Shown: piece by piece, positions 36,202 through 45,253 of the stretch
Numbering within the stretch: the first letter of the stretch is position 1
Layout: each line of letters begins with the position of its first letter
DNA from: Siminovitchia terrae
GTDB taxonomy: Bacteria > Bacillota > Bacilli > Bacillales > Bacillaceae_C
Length of the DNA stretch: 50,461 nucleotides
NCBI RefSeq assembly: GCF_003605405.2
Contig: NZ_QYTW02000002.1
Coordinates: forward strand, 373,561 to 424,021
Direction of reading: 5' to 3'
Made by a program: the position numbers and the translations under genes
The notes under the pieces: generated by a model
The model's database searches: none
Told to the model about the DNA's origin: nothing
Seen by the model: only the letters and a program-made list of their open reading frames with translations

Positions 36202-37044
36202 ATGAGCAGTCAAAATATCCTATCAAGGGGTATCAGGAGTGTTAAGGATATCTTTTTTCGAGAAAATACACCAACTCATAAAGCGGGATTGGTGATTGAA
36301 CCTGGCAATTGGGGAGAATATGATCCATTTCTGTTAATGGCGGAGGATTTTTTCCAACGGGGGACATTCGGAATGCATCCTCATCGAGGAATCGAAACAG
36401 TCACATACGTTATTGATGGAAAACTTGAGCATATGGATAATAAAGGAAACAGTAGTGAATTATTTCCCGGAGAAGTTCAATGGATGACAGCTGGTAAAGG
36501 AATTATTCATTCAGAGGAACCTGCTGTTGGAGATACAGTTCATTCATTACAGCTATGGGTGAACCTTCCAAGTGATAAAAAAATGACTGAACCACGTTAC
36601 CAGAATATGCGTGCGCAGGATATGCCGGTTCGGCATGAAGATGGCGCGATCATAAGGGTTTTTTCCGGCGTATCAAATGGAGTTCAAGCTGACACGAAAA
36701 ATCACGTACCTGTTACAATGGTCGAGATGTTGCTGGAACCGGGCAGTACCGTCAGACAGGATCTTCCTGGCGGTTATAATGGATTCCTTTATGTTTTAGA
36801 TGGAAAAGGAAGATTCGGCAGAGGGGACACGGAAGGGAAAAAAGGACAGATTCTCTGGCTTGAGCGCGGGGATGATCTTTACCCAAGTGAGGTGAAAGTT
36901 CATGCGGAAGAAAAGTTACATGTCCTGTTATATGCTGGTCAACCTATTGGGGAAAGGGTTGTAGCGCGCGGCCCATTTGTAATGAATACGGAAGAAGAGA
37001 TCATACAAGCATATCAAGATTATCGGGAAGGAAAATTCGGGTGA
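36202..37044 (+). CDS. Pirin family protein
   Basis: A 280-aa bicupin protein. The N-terminal cupin shows the metal-binding MHPHRGIETVTYVIDGKLEHMD, with a further Glu/His in GIIHSEEP; the second cupin carries GGYNGFLYVLDGKGRFG. Bacterial pirins include quercetin 2,3-dioxygenases and proteins acting in redox stress. ATG 36202 follows GAAGGGAGGAA. It is divergent from the HxlR gene, and 148 bp ahead of the FMN reductase, with which it appears co-regulated. Confidence 0.92.
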   Translation: MSSQNILSRGIRSVKDIFFRENTPTHKAGLVIEPGNWGEYDPFLLMAEDFFQRGTFGMHPHRGIETVTYVIDGKLEHMDNKGNSSELFPGEVQWMTAGKGIIHSEEPAVGDTVHSLQLWVNLPSDKKMTEPRYQNMRAQDMPVRHEDGAIIRVFSGVSNGVQADTKNHVPVTMVEMLLEPGSTVRQDLPGGYNGFLYVLDGKGRFGRGDTEGKKGQILWLERGDDLYPSEVKVHAEEKLHVLLYAGQPIGERVVARGPFVMNTEEEIIQAYQDYREGKFG

Positions 37045-37064
37045 ACAATGCCCTTATTTTGCAA

Positions 37065-37140
37065 TAGTATCTTTTTGTATACTATGTTACTTGTAAGTGC
37101 GTACTGTTTATTTTGATAGATATGCTCTATAATCATACTT
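37065..37140. promoter_or_regulatory. Second copy of the HxlR-linked regulatory block
   Basis: AGTATCTTTTT, ATACTAT, TTACTT and AAGTGCGTACT match the block at 36079-36150; farther down TATAATCATACTT here aligns with CATAATTATACTT there. AGTAT..ATACT is an inverted repeat in this copy. It lies in front of the FMN reductase. Confidence 0.6.
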
Positions 37141-37191
37141 GAGTTTTTTAAATAAAAACATCATTACCATTCACATAGGGAGTTGTACATC

Positions 37192-37758
37192 ATGACAATC
37201 AAAGTAAAAGCAGTTATCGGGAGCACAAGCTCTACATCATTCAACTTGAAATTGGTTGAGTTTATGAAAAACCGTTATGCGGATCAACTGGACATTACAC
37301 CTGTTTTTATAAATGATCTTGAGACGTTTTCCGTTGATTTGGAAAGCAATGTACTAGCAAATGTCAAGGCGTTTAAAGACGATGTAAAGGATTCGGATGC
37401 TGTATTATTTGCAGTTCCTGAATATAACTTCTCCATTCCTGGAGCTTTGAAAAATGCGATCGACTGGTTATCCCGCGGGGGAGACTTCACAATCAAAGAC
37501 AAGCCTGGTTTTATCATTGGGTCTTCCATGGGAGTGTTAGGAAGTGTACGTGCACAGATCCATTTGAGAGAAATCCTTTCAAATCCAGCTTTGTCACCTG
37601 TTTTATTACCTGGTAATGAAGTATACATTGGATCAGTCCATGAGAAAATTAACGAAGCCGGCGAACTTAATGACCAAGGTACTATCAATTTCTTGGATCA
37701 AGTCGTTCAAAACTTTGTAGAATTTTATAAAAAAAATAAAGCTGCCGTTCTTGCTTAA
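37192..37758 (+). CDS. NADPH-dependent FMN reductase / azoreductase family protein
   Basis: A 188-aa flavodoxin-like flavoprotein that transfers two electrons from NAD(P)H to flavins, quinones or azo compounds. FMN-phosphate loop GSTSSTSFN lies near the N-terminus, AVPEYNFSIPGALKNAIDWLSR (about 75-97) is the family signature, and IIGSSMGVLGSVRAQIHLR follows. ATG 37192 follows AGGGAG at correct spacing, while TTG 37183 is too close. The shared upstream block ties it to the HxlR/pirin pair, suggesting a quinone or electrophile stress role. Confidence 0.9.
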   Translation: MTIKVKAVIGSTSSTSFNLKLVEFMKNRYADQLDITPVFINDLETFSVDLESNVLANVKAFKDDVKDSDAVLFAVPEYNFSIPGALKNAIDWLSRGGDFTIKDKPGFIIGSSMGVLGSVRAQIHLREILSNPALSPVLLPGNEVYIGSVHEKINEAGELNDQGTINFLDQVVQNFVEFYKKNKAAVLA

Positions 37759-37782
37759 ATAACAAAGCCTAAAGGTATATAT

Positions 37783-37816
37783 AAGCGGATTAGACTAAAA
37801 TGCTGATCCGCTTTTT
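37783..37816 (+). terminator. Rho-independent terminator after the FMN reductase
   Basis: AAGCGGAT and ATCCGCTT form an 8-bp stem, followed by TTT. Confidence 0.8.
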
Positions 37817-38022
37817 CCTTTGTATTTTTTATCAGAATAATCCCATTGGATGTAATATGGGTATTTAAAAAGGATTTCCGGAAAAAATATCGAATATTTT
37901 ATATAAGTAGTATTTTCTCCATTTTGTTATTTAACTATCTATTTTATGTATTGCTAATTTTCCGTGTTAATGCAATAATATTTTTGAAATATAGTAAGTC
38001 TTCATGAGAAAGGGGCGAGGCA

Positions 38023-39012
38023 GTGGAGAATGCATTATTAAACGTAGAAGGGCTGAGAACCTCTTTTTTTACAGATGATGGGGAACTTTCGATAGTAAAT
38101 AGTATTGATTTCCATGTGCATTCAGGTGAAATTCTTGGCATTGTCGGGGAATCGGGATGCGGAAAAAGCATTACTTCTTTGTCTATCATGGGACTTATTC
38201 CTGCGCAGACAGGAAGAGTTGATGGACAAATTTTATTTAAAGGAGAAAACCTTACTTTGGCCTCGGAGAAACGAATGCGGCAAATTCGGGGTAATGAAAT
38301 TGCTATGATTTTTCAGGAGCCGATGACGAGCTTGAATCCGGTCTTTACAATCGGGGAGCAACTGCTTGAAGCGATTAAGATACATAGGAAATTCCCGAAG
38401 AAGAAAGCAAAAGAGCGCGTTGTTGAGATGTTAAAGCTTGTAGGTCTTCCTCGTCCGGAGGAATTACTCAATGAATATCCTCACCAGCTTTCTGGAGGGA
38501 TGAGGCAGCGTGTTATGATTGCGATGGCGATGATCTGCAATCCGGAATTGTTGATTGCGGATGAGCCGACGACGGCGCTGGATGTCACCATCCAGGCGCA
38601 AATTCTCGATTTAATGAAAGCGCTTAATAAAGAAACGGATACTGCTATTATGATGATTACGCACGATTTGGGGGTTATCGCCGAGATGTGCAGTCGTGTT
38701 ATGGTCATGTATGCCGGATATATCGTGGAAGAGACGGATGTAAGAACGATTTTTAAAGATCCAAAGCATCCTTATACAGTTGGACTCATTCAATCTGTTC
38801 CGGACATACGTCATAAAAAAGAAGAGCTTTATTCTATTAAAGGAAATGTTCCTAAACCGGGTACGATCCAAGCAGGCTGTCACTTCGCCCCGCGGTGTGA
38901 ACATGCGTTTGACCGCTGTTTTGCCCAAACACCTGATCTTTTGAAACTATCTAAGGGACATAAAGTAAAGTGTTGGTTGTACGAAAGGGAAAAAGGAGAA
39001 GCCAGCGGATGA
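38023..39012 (+). CDS. Oligopeptide/dipeptide ABC transporter ATP-binding protein (OppD/DppD type)
   Basis: A 329-aa ATPase of a peptide importer. Walker A GESGCGKS (about 43-50), signature [15 protein letters not shown], Walker [20 protein letters not shown] and H-loop [14 protein letters not shown] are present, followed by the OppD/DppD C-terminal domain with [14 protein letters not shown] (a cysteine motif typical of the family). It starts at GTG 38023 after AAAGGGGCGAGG. It overlaps the next ATPase gene by four bases. It heads a five-gene transporter locus. Confidence 0.93.
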   Translation: MENALLNVEGLRTSFFTDDGELSIVNSIDFHVHSGEILGIVGESGCGKSITSLSIMGLIPAQTGRVDGQILFKGENLTLASEKRMRQIRGNEIAMIFQEPMTSLNPVFTIGEQLLEAIKIHRKFPKKKAKERVVEMLKLVGLPRPEELLNEYPHQLSGGMRQRVMIAMAMICNPELLIADEPTTALDVTIQAQILDLMKALNKETDTAIMMITHDLGVIAEMCSRVMVMYAGYIVEETDVRTIFKDPKHPYTVGLIQSVPDIRHKKEELYSIKGNVPKPGTIQAGCHFAPRCEHAFDRCFAQTPDLLKLSKGHKVKCWLYEREKGEASG

Positions 39013-39977
39013 CAGAGCGATTATTGGAAGTCGAGGGTTTAAGGAAAAGCTTTCCTATACAAGGCGGGATATTTGGAAAACAGGTCGGGGAAGTGAAGGC
39101 AGTTGATGATGTTTCTTTCTTTATTAAAAAAGGGGAAACATTGGGGCTTGTTGGTGAGAGTGGATGCGGAAAGTCAACGACAGGAAAAACGCTGCTTCGT
39201 CTTCTGGAACCAACAGAAGGAAAAATATTTTTTGAGGGAAAAGACATCACAAATCTTTCAAAAAATGAAATGCGTCGTCTTCGCAGGGAAATGCAAATGG
39301 TTTTTCAGGACCCGTTCGCTTCCTTAAACCCGAGGCATAGAGTTGAAAAAATATTGGAGGAGCCATTGATTGTTCATGGGGTTACAGATTCTAAAAAACG
39401 AAAGAAAAGAGTGCGTGAACTCCTGCAAATCGTTGGCCTGAATGATTACCATGCAAAGAGGTATCCCCATCAATTTAGTGGAGGTCAACGCCAAAGAATT
39501 GGCATTGCAAGGGCCTTGGCTGTCAATCCCAAGCTCATTGTCGCAGATGAGCCTGTTTCTGCCCTTGACGTATCTATTCAATCGCAGGTTTTGAACTTAC
39601 TGAAGAACCTGCAGGAAGAATTTGATTTAACATATTTATTCATCGCACATGATCTGGGAGTTGTCCGTCATATAAGCGACCGGGTAGGAGTGATGTACCT
39701 TGGAAGAATCGTCGAGCTGACAGATAGTGAGAGATTATATGACAATCCCAAGCACCCGTACACTAAAGCATTACTATCAGCCGTACCTGTTCCCGATGTC
39801 GACTTCCAAAAGGAGCGTGTTATCTTACGGGGGGATGTGCCAAACCCTGCAAATCCGCCTGCCGGCTGTGCCTTCCACACACGCTGTCCGGCGGCGATGG
39901 AGCAATGTGCCTACGAGCGGCCATTGTTCAAAGAAGTTGAAAAAGGCCATTACGCGGCTTGCCACTTATATGAGTAA
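39009..39977 (+). CDS. Oligopeptide/dipeptide ABC transporter ATP-binding protein (OppF/DppF type)
   Basis: The second ATPase of the peptide importer, 322 aa from ATG 39009, which overlaps the previous stop (ATGA). Walker [28 protein letters not shown], signature [16 protein letters not shown], Walker [21 protein letters not shown]-loop [12 protein letters not shown] and C-terminal [14 protein letters not shown] are all typical. A predicted start at 38970 would place 13 codons inside the upstream gene and is less likely. Confidence 0.93.
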   Translation: MTERLLEVEGLRKSFPIQGGIFGKQVGEVKAVDDVSFFIKKGETLGLVGESGCGKSTTGKTLLRLLEPTEGKIFFEGKDITNLSKNEMRRLRREMQMVFQDPFASLNPRHRVEKILEEPLIVHGVTDSKKRKKRVRELLQIVGLNDYHAKRYPHQFSGGQRQRIGIARALAVNPKLIVADEPVSALDVSIQSQVLNLLKNLQEEFDLTYLFIAHDLGVVRHISDRVGVMYLGRIVELTDSERLYDNPKHPYTKALLSAVPVPDVDFQKERVILRGDVPNPANPPAGCAFHTRCPAAMEQCAYERPLFKEVEKGHYAACHLYE

Positions 39978-40027
39978 CTTGTCGCGTGAAATAAATAAAG
40001 GCAAAAATCATGAATGGGGGCAAAAAA

Positions 40028-41641
40028 ATGAAAAAGGGGTTATCCATTGTTTTTTCACTGCTGTTCGTTCTCTCTTTATCTCTTATTGGCTGTTCATCAA
40101 CGGAAAAGACAGGAAATGAAGATACCGGGGAAAAGAAAGAGAAAGCAGTCGAAGGCGGTACAATGGTTTATGCTCGTGGAGGAGATGCAGTCAACCTGGA
40201 TCCGGCAACGGTTACAGATGGTGAGTCTTTGATTGTATCTGAGCAAGTACTTGAAACACTTGTCAATTATGAAAAAGAAACCACTGACATTATCCCTGGC
40301 CTTGCCAAAGACTGGGTAGTATCTGATGATGGGAAAACGTACACATTTGAATTGGAGGAAGGTATAAAGTTCCATGACGGTACCGATCTCAATGCAGATG
40401 CAGTAGTTCAAAACTTCGAACGATGGATGAACGGGAAGAGTGAAGCGGATTTCCCTTATTTTGTTTCTCAATTCGGAGGATTTAAAGGCGATGAATCAGC
40501 CGTCATTAAAGAGGTAAAGGCTGTAGATGAAAATAAGGTAGAGTTTACTTTATTCAGGCCGCAGGCCCCGTTCCTGAAAAACTTGGCTATGACTGCGTTT
40601 TCTATTTCCAGTCCTGCTGCAATTGAAAAGTTTGGAGCGAAATATATAGAGAATCCTGTGGGGACAGGTCCTTTCAAGTTTGAGAGTTGGAAACGCAATG
40701 ATACTATCACAGTCGTCAAGAATGAGGAATATTGGAAAGATGGGCTTCCGAAGTTGGACAAAATCATCTTTAAAGTCATAACGGACAATTCAGCTCGTTT
40801 GAATGCACTTGTCAAAGGCGAAGTGGACTTGATGGACGGACTAAATCCAAGCGATGTTGCAAAAGTAGAGGCAGACAGTAATTTGCAAATTTTTGAGCGC
40901 CCGTCAATGAACATCGGTTATTTAGGTTTCAATGTTGAAAAAGAGCCTTTTGATAACAAAAAAGTCCGCCAAGCTATCAACCATGCGATAAATAAGCAAG
41001 CGATTCTTGATAATTTTTATGAAGGAACAGCAGAACTTGCGAAAAACCCAATTCCGCCTTCCATCAACGGATATAACGATGATATCGAAGATTATGAGTT
41101 TGATTTGGATAAAGCAAAAAAATTACTTGAAGAAGCTGGATTCAAGGATGGATTCAAAATGGATTTGTGGGCTATGCCTGTGCCTCGTCCGTACATGCCT
41201 AACGGTCAAAAAGTGGCTGAAGCGATCCAAGCAGATCTAGAAAAGATCGGTATTGAAGTAAATATCGTGTCCGTGGAATGGGCGACTTACCTTGAAAAAA
41301 CCCGTGACGGGGAAGCACCAATGTTCATGCTAGGATGGACTGGCGATAACGGGGATGCGGATAACTTCTTGTATGCCCTGTTGGATAAAGACAGCATCGG
41401 GTCCAACAACTATTCGAGGTATGCGAATGAAGATGTTCATAAGCTGTTAATTGAAGCACAAACAGAAACAAATGAAGATAAACGCAATGAACTCTACAAG
41501 GAGGCGTTGGAAATCATTCACGATGATGCTCCATGGGTACCTATCGCTCACTCTGTTCCACAGCTGGCAGGAAAGAGTACGATAGAAGGCTTTTTCCCGC
41601 ACCCGACAGGGGTTCAAGTAATTGATGATGTGTCCATGTAA
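40028..41641 (+). CDS. Peptide ABC transporter substrate-binding lipoprotein (SBP family 5)
   Basis: A 537-aa lipoprotein that captures peptides or related ligands outside the membrane. MKKGLSIVFSLLFVLSLSLIGC ends in lipobox LIGC (about Cys22), followed by an acidic linker and family-5 signatures: GGDAVNLDPATVTDG, DWVVSDDGKTYTFELEEGIKFHDG, NPVGTGPFKFESWKRND and ITDNSARLNALVKGEVDLMDG. The ligand (dipeptide, glutathione, other) cannot be assigned. ATG 40028 follows GGGGGC. A terminator follows at once, separating it from the two permease genes. Confidence 0.93.
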   Translation: MKKGLSIVFSLLFVLSLSLIGCSSTEKTGNEDTGEKKEKAVEGGTMVYARGGDAVNLDPATVTDGESLIVSEQVLETLVNYEKETTDIIPGLAKDWVVSDDGKTYTFELEEGIKFHDGTDLNADAVVQNFERWMNGKSEADFPYFVSQFGGFKGDESAVIKEVKAVDENKVEFTLFRPQAPFLKNLAMTAFSISSPAAIEKFGAKYIENPVGTGPFKFESWKRNDTITVVKNEEYWKDGLPKLDKIIFKVITDNSARLNALVKGEVDLMDGLNPSDVAKVEADSNLQIFERPSMNIGYLGFNVEKEPFDNKKVRQAINHAINKQAILDNFYEGTAELAKNPIPPSINGYNDDIEDYEFDLDKAKKLLEEAGFKDGFKMDLWAMPVPRPYMPNGQKVAEAIQADLEKIGIEVNIVSVEWATYLEKTRDGEAPMFMLGWTGDNGDADNFLYALLDKDSIGSNNYSRYANEDVHKLLIEAQTETNEDKRNELYKEALEIIHDDAPWVPIAHSVPQLAGKSTIEGFFPHPTGVQVIDDVSM

Positions 41642-41653
41642 TGAGGATTTCGA

Positions 41654-41681
41654 GGGGGGGGTAAGCGTACTCCCCTTTTTT
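41654..41681 (+). terminator. Rho-independent terminator after the binding protein
   Basis: GGGGGGTA-AGCG-TACTCCCC followed by TTTTTT. Such a terminator between binding protein and permeases may raise the level of the binding protein over the membrane parts. Confidence 0.75.
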
Positions 41682-41687
41682 GGTCAG

Positions 41688-41790
41688 TAATGCTAGTACA
41701 AACGAAGCGACAGGATGTGGCGCTCTGAGCCAGCCGACGTACAGGAAGTGCTAGTTGCAAGCGAAGTGACAGGTAGCGGCCAGATGTAAT
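41688..41790. repeat. Dispersed repeat B modules, degenerate copy
   Basis: Two diverged copies of the 58-bp module, about 59 bp apart: GCTAGTACAAACGAAGCGAC.. from 41691 and GTACAGGAAGTGCTAGTTGC.. from 41739, with GCGACAGGATGTGGC keeping the hairpin core partly. Lies between the transporter's binding protein and permease genes. Confidence 0.7.
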
Positions 41791-42049
41791 CAACGCAAGT
41801 ATCAAATTACGCGGAAGTTTATTCAGGAAAAATGTGGTCCTGCGGCACAACCATTCACGGCAGCATACGTTTCTCTCGTCGTGAAGCTACATAAAACATA
41901 CTCAAGGAAGCTCTTTTTCTGTGAAAATACAATGGGCGAGCTCCCTGAATGAGGAAATAAATTTTCATCCCGGGGTGTGAGTGAAAAATCATGTGTTTCT
42001 TATCAGCGAAAAGACGGCTATACATAAACTTTTAAAGAAAGGTGATCGA
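41791..42049. other. Gap before the permease gene
   Basis: Remainder of a gap of about 400 bp that also holds the terminator and repeat B. No separate gene seen. An in-frame GTG at 41981 would extend the permease by 23 residues, but without a convincing ribosome site. Confidence 0.4.
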
Positions 42050-43054
42050 ATGCTTGCATACACGATAAGACGGCTGACATTGTTAATCCCTGTACTGCTG
42101 GGGATGGTGCTGATTGTATTTTCACTTATTCATGCGATACCAGGTAATCCGGCACAGATTATTTTGGGGCAGCAGGCGACGAAGGAAGCCGTTGAGGCAT
42201 TGAATAGGCAATTGGGTCTTGATCAGCCTTTATATGTACAGTTTTTCGATTATGTGAAAAATCTGTTAACCGGAGATTTAGGAATGTCGATTCGTACCCA
42301 AAGCCCAATAAGTCAGGAGGTTTGGCCGTATTTGGCAGCGACGATGGAGCTTGCTTTTGCTGCCATGCTGATTGCCATTATTTTTGGTGTGAATGCGGGG
42401 ATTATTTCGGCTTGGTTTCAAAATTCGTGGTTTGACTATATTGCCATGCTACTCGCTCTGATTGGTGTGTCCATGCCGATTTTTTGGTTCGGTTTGATGG
42501 AACAGTATATTTTTTCCATTCAGCTTGACCTATTTCCGACAACAGGACGTGACAATATTCGGGATCCGGTTGAACCGATTACGTATTTATATTTAATTGA
42601 TACATTGATACAAGGAAGATTTGCTCAGTTTTTTGAAGTAATCAAACATCTTGTTTTGCCGAGTGTGGCCCTTGCTACGATTCCGATGGCAATCATTGCC
42701 CGAATTACACGGTCCAGCATGCTGGAGGTCATGCGATCTGATTATATCCGAACTGCCCGTGCAAAAGGGATGAGCATGTTCTGGGTTGTATATAAACACT
42801 CTTTAAAAAATGCTTTTATTCCCGTGTTAACCGTCATTGGATTGCAGACCGGTTTACTTTTGGGCGGTGCAATTTTGACAGAAACGATATTTGGATGGCC
42901 AGGTATTGGGAGCTATATTTATGATGCAATTCAATTCAGAGATTATCCGGTCATTCAATCAGGAATCTTAGTCGTCGCAACTATTTTTGTCTTTATCAAT
43001 TTAACGGTGGATCTTTTATATGCGGCGATCGATCCGCGAATTAAATACCGATAG
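42050..43054 (+). CDS. Peptide ABC transporter permease (OppB/DppB type)
   Basis: A 334-aa membrane subunit with six transmembrane segments and the ABC permease EAA loop (YIRTARAKGMSMFWVVYKHSLKNAFIPVLTVIGLQ), which contacts the ATPases. The N-terminus MLAYTIRRLTLLIPVLLGMVLIVFSLIHAIPGNPA is typical of DppB. ATG 42050 follows AAAGGTGATC. The second permease follows 11 bp later. Confidence 0.92.
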   Translation: MLAYTIRRLTLLIPVLLGMVLIVFSLIHAIPGNPAQIILGQQATKEAVEALNRQLGLDQPLYVQFFDYVKNLLTGDLGMSIRTQSPISQEVWPYLAATMELAFAAMLIAIIFGVNAGIISAWFQNSWFDYIAMLLALIGVSMPIFWFGLMEQYIFSIQLDLFPTTGRDNIRDPVEPITYLYLIDTLIQGRFAQFFEVIKHLVLPSVALATIPMAIIARITRSSMLEVMRSDYIRTARAKGMSMFWVVYKHSLKNAFIPVLTVIGLQTGLLLGGAILTETIFGWPGIGSYIYDAIQFRDYPVIQSGILVVATIFVFINLTVDLLYAAIDPRIKYR

Positions 43055-43065
43055 GGGGAAAGAAC

Positions 43066-43974
43066 ATGATTGAACCAACTGCGAAGCTACCTCCAAATAA
43101 TACAAGCATAAGTATAAACAAAGAAGAACAAGTCATTTCCCCTTGGAAGGAAGCGTGGCAAAGCTTTAGAAAAAATAAGGCAGCCCTATTTGGGCTTGGT
43201 GTAGTCCTATTTTTCATTTTATTGGCCATATTCGCGGATTTGATTGCGCCATTTGGATTCAAAGAAACTGAATTAGCGAATAAGCATCTTCCGCCATCAA
43301 GCACACATTGGTTTGGAACGGATGAATTTGGCCGTGACATATTAAGCCGAGTCATTTACGGTGCGCGCATTTCCCTTCGCGTCGGATTTTTAGCGGTCTG
43401 TGGCTCGGTGATCGCAGGTTCCTTTCTGGGCATTGTTGCCGGCTATTATGGCAGATGGGTGGATGGAATTATTTCAAGGGTTTTTGATATTCTTTTAGCT
43501 TTTCCAAGCATATTGCTGGCCATTGCGATTGTTGCCATTCTGGGACCTTCTCTTCAAAACGCCATGATTGCGATTACCATTATCAATGTGCCAACATTTG
43601 GCCGTTTGTTGCGCTCGAGAGTGCTCAGTATTAAAGAAGAGGAATATATTCTAGCAGCAAAAGCAATTGGAATGAAGGATGGCAGAATCCTTTTTCACCA
43701 TGTCCTGCCAAACAGCTTGGCGCCGATCATCGTGCAGGGTTCCCTTTCCATTGCAACAGCCATCATTGAAGCAGCAGCCTTGGGCTTCCTGGGATTGGGA
43801 GCACAGCCGCCGACACCTGAATGGGGGAAAATGCTTGCTGATTCGAAAGACTTCATCATCCAGGCTCCATGGACGATTTTTTTTCCCGGAGTGGCCATTA
43901 TGCTTACAGTGCTGGGATTTAACCTAATGGGGGATGGGCTAAGGGATGCACTTGATCCGAGGATGAAAAGGTGA
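43066..43974 (+). CDS. Peptide ABC transporter permease (OppC/DppC type)
   Basis: A 302-aa membrane subunit. Cytoplasmic N-terminus, then FRKNKAALFGLGVVLFFILLAIFADLIAPFG, the family motif HWFGTDEFGRDILSRVIYGARISLRVG, and the EAA loop YILAAKAIGMKDGRILFHHVLPNSLAPIIVQ. It ends with PEWGKMLADSKDF and GDGLRDALDPRMKR. It completes the importer with the permease upstream and the ATPases at 38023-39977. Confidence 0.93.
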   Translation: MIEPTAKLPPNNTSISINKEEQVISPWKEAWQSFRKNKAALFGLGVVLFFILLAIFADLIAPFGFKETELANKHLPPSSTHWFGTDEFGRDILSRVIYGARISLRVGFLAVCGSVIAGSFLGIVAGYYGRWVDGIISRVFDILLAFPSILLAIAIVAILGPSLQNAMIAITIINVPTFGRLLRSRVLSIKEEEYILAAKAIGMKDGRILFHHVLPNSLAPIIVQGSLSIATAIIEAAALGFLGLGAQPPTPEWGKMLADSKDFIIQAPWTIFFPGVAIMLTVLGFNLMGDGLRDALDPRMKR

Positions 43975-43985
43975 AATGATGATAG

Positions 43986-44032
43986 CGGGCATGACTTGCC
44001 GGTACAGTCTTGGTTGGACGGAATCATGCCCT
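43986..44032. terminator. Convergent-gene hairpin
   Basis: GGGCATGA and TCATGCCC close a long hairpin between the converging permease and DUF4083-like genes. The downstream T content is low on the plus strand, so efficiency is uncertain. Confidence 0.5.
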
Positions 44033-44038
44033 CTTCTG

Positions 44039-44215
44039 CTATTCACTCTTATCTTTTTCAAGCATTTCGATAACCTTGTCGAGTTTTTGTTCCATATTTT
44101 TTGATCGAGACCGATTCCTGACTACTGAACGCACAACTACAATAATAGCGAAAATAATAGTCAACATCATAAGCAAAAGTATAAATTGGAATATGATATC
44201 ACCGATATTCACCAT
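44039..44215 (-). CDS. Small membrane protein, DUF4083-like
   Basis: A 58-aa protein starting MVNIGDIIFQFILLLMMLTIIFAIIVVV: one transmembrane helix, then basic residues (RSVVRNRSRSK) and a short coiled coil (MEQKLDKVIEMLEKDK). This layout fits the DUF4083 group of Bacillus small membrane proteins with unknown function. ATG 44215 follows AAGGAGGAG; the longer frame to 44266 lacks a site. Confidence 0.75.
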   Translation of the reverse strand: MVNIGDIIFQFILLLMMLTIIFAIIVVVRSVVRNRSRSKNMEQKLDKVIEMLEKDKSE

Positions 44216-44228
44216 TTGTATCTCCTCC

Positions 44229-44660
44229 TTAACTGTAGTTACGCTTCTGAAAATGATTAGTTTCAATCAACTGTTTGGGAAATCTATTAAATCTCCGACT
44301 CTCCCCAGTAGTATTCACTAAAAAATCATCTGCCAGTGCTTCAGCAGAGTTGTATAATTCTGTCAGATTATTATCGACCCCGCCGAATTCTATTAGAAGT
44401 GCATGCTCTGTTAAATCTTGATTATATACTCCATCCCCGTCGAATTCACCTTTAACCACAACACCTCGGCTTAATCCTGAATATTTCTTTTCTAAGTCAT
44501 GGTGCAGCTCTTCGACAAATTTACGGTTTTTTTCATAATTTTTGTGTTCCTTTCCAACAACAAAAAATAATTTAGCATATCTTTTTTGATGAATGTCAGC
44601 AGTTGTCACTTTTTTAGGCTGAGAATCTCTGTGTATATCAATAAACATGTGAGTGTCTGA
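44229..44660 (-). pseudogene. 5'-truncated spoIIP-like remnant (C-terminal amidase/endopeptidase part)
   Basis: About 140 codons resemble the C-terminal half of SpoIIP, the sporulation peptidoglycan hydrolase: DTHMFIDIHRDSQPKKVTTADIHQKRYAKLFFVVG, HKNYEKNRKFVEELHHDLEKKYSGLSRGVVVKG and GVYNQDLTEHALLIEFGGVDN. Upstream in the same frame (44661-44789) the sequence no longer resembles SpoIIP, and the N-terminal membrane anchor plus first catalytic residues are absent. An ATG at 44648 could start a short product, but it would lack most of the active site. I read it as a remnant, not the working spoIIP. Confidence 0.7.
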
Positions 44661-44775
44661 TATTAAAAATAGAATGAAAAGTAAAGTGAATATACCTGGG
44701 ATTTCTTTATTCTTTTTCGACTGTCCTTTCCGTATGATGGTATAAATAATGCTTTCTGAAAAGGAGGGCCTTATA

Positions 44776-45063
44776 TTGAAAAAATTCATTTTGGTTGTGG
44801 TGTGCAGCCTCTATTTATGGCCACAAGGTAATAACAAACAAACGGTTGTAAGAAAACCTCCTCACAAAGAGGAGAATGTTAACTCGAAATTTATTGTTAC
44901 GGATACAGTTGATACTGCTCAAAATATTCCAGGGGGAATTTTAGAGGAGCAGTTGCCTCAATTTATTCCCAATGCTGATGGAAATGCATCAATTATCATT
45001 TACAAACTGCCTCTAACAGAAGACGCGTTCAATTATCTTACAGAAGTAAAAGTAAGACAATAG
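44776..45063 (+). CDS. Small exported or membrane-anchored hypothetical protein
   Basis: A 95-aa protein starting at TTG 44776, eight nt after a strong AAGGAGG. The N-terminus (MKKFILVVVCSLYLWPQG) is a short hydrophobic segment like a signal anchor, followed by a polar region (NNKQTVVRKPPHKEENVN) and a small domain ending YKLPLTEDAFNYLTEVKVRQ. No family recognised. It is divergent from the spoIIP-like remnant. Confidence 0.6.
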   Translation: MKKFILVVVCSLYLWPQGNNKQTVVRKPPHKEENVNSKFIVTDTVDTAQNIPGGILEEQLPQFIPNADGNASIIIYKLPLTEDAFNYLTEVKVRQ

Positions 45064-45253
45064 CTAAGTATTGTATTGAGCCTCATCATTAAAAGATTCA
45101 CACCACCTGTAAAAGCTTCTTTCATTGAATTAATGATAAATATCCGATTATTTTCGAAAATAAAGGAATATTTTCTCATTTTGTTTATTATTTGTGATAT
45201 GCTCAACTTAGTTCACAGATAATTGAAATATTGAATAGGCAGGAAGTATAAAG
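45064..45253. other. Intergenic region before the flippase
   Basis: About 190 bp of AT-rich DNA with no clear hairpin; presumed promoter region of the flippase gene. Confidence 0.3.
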
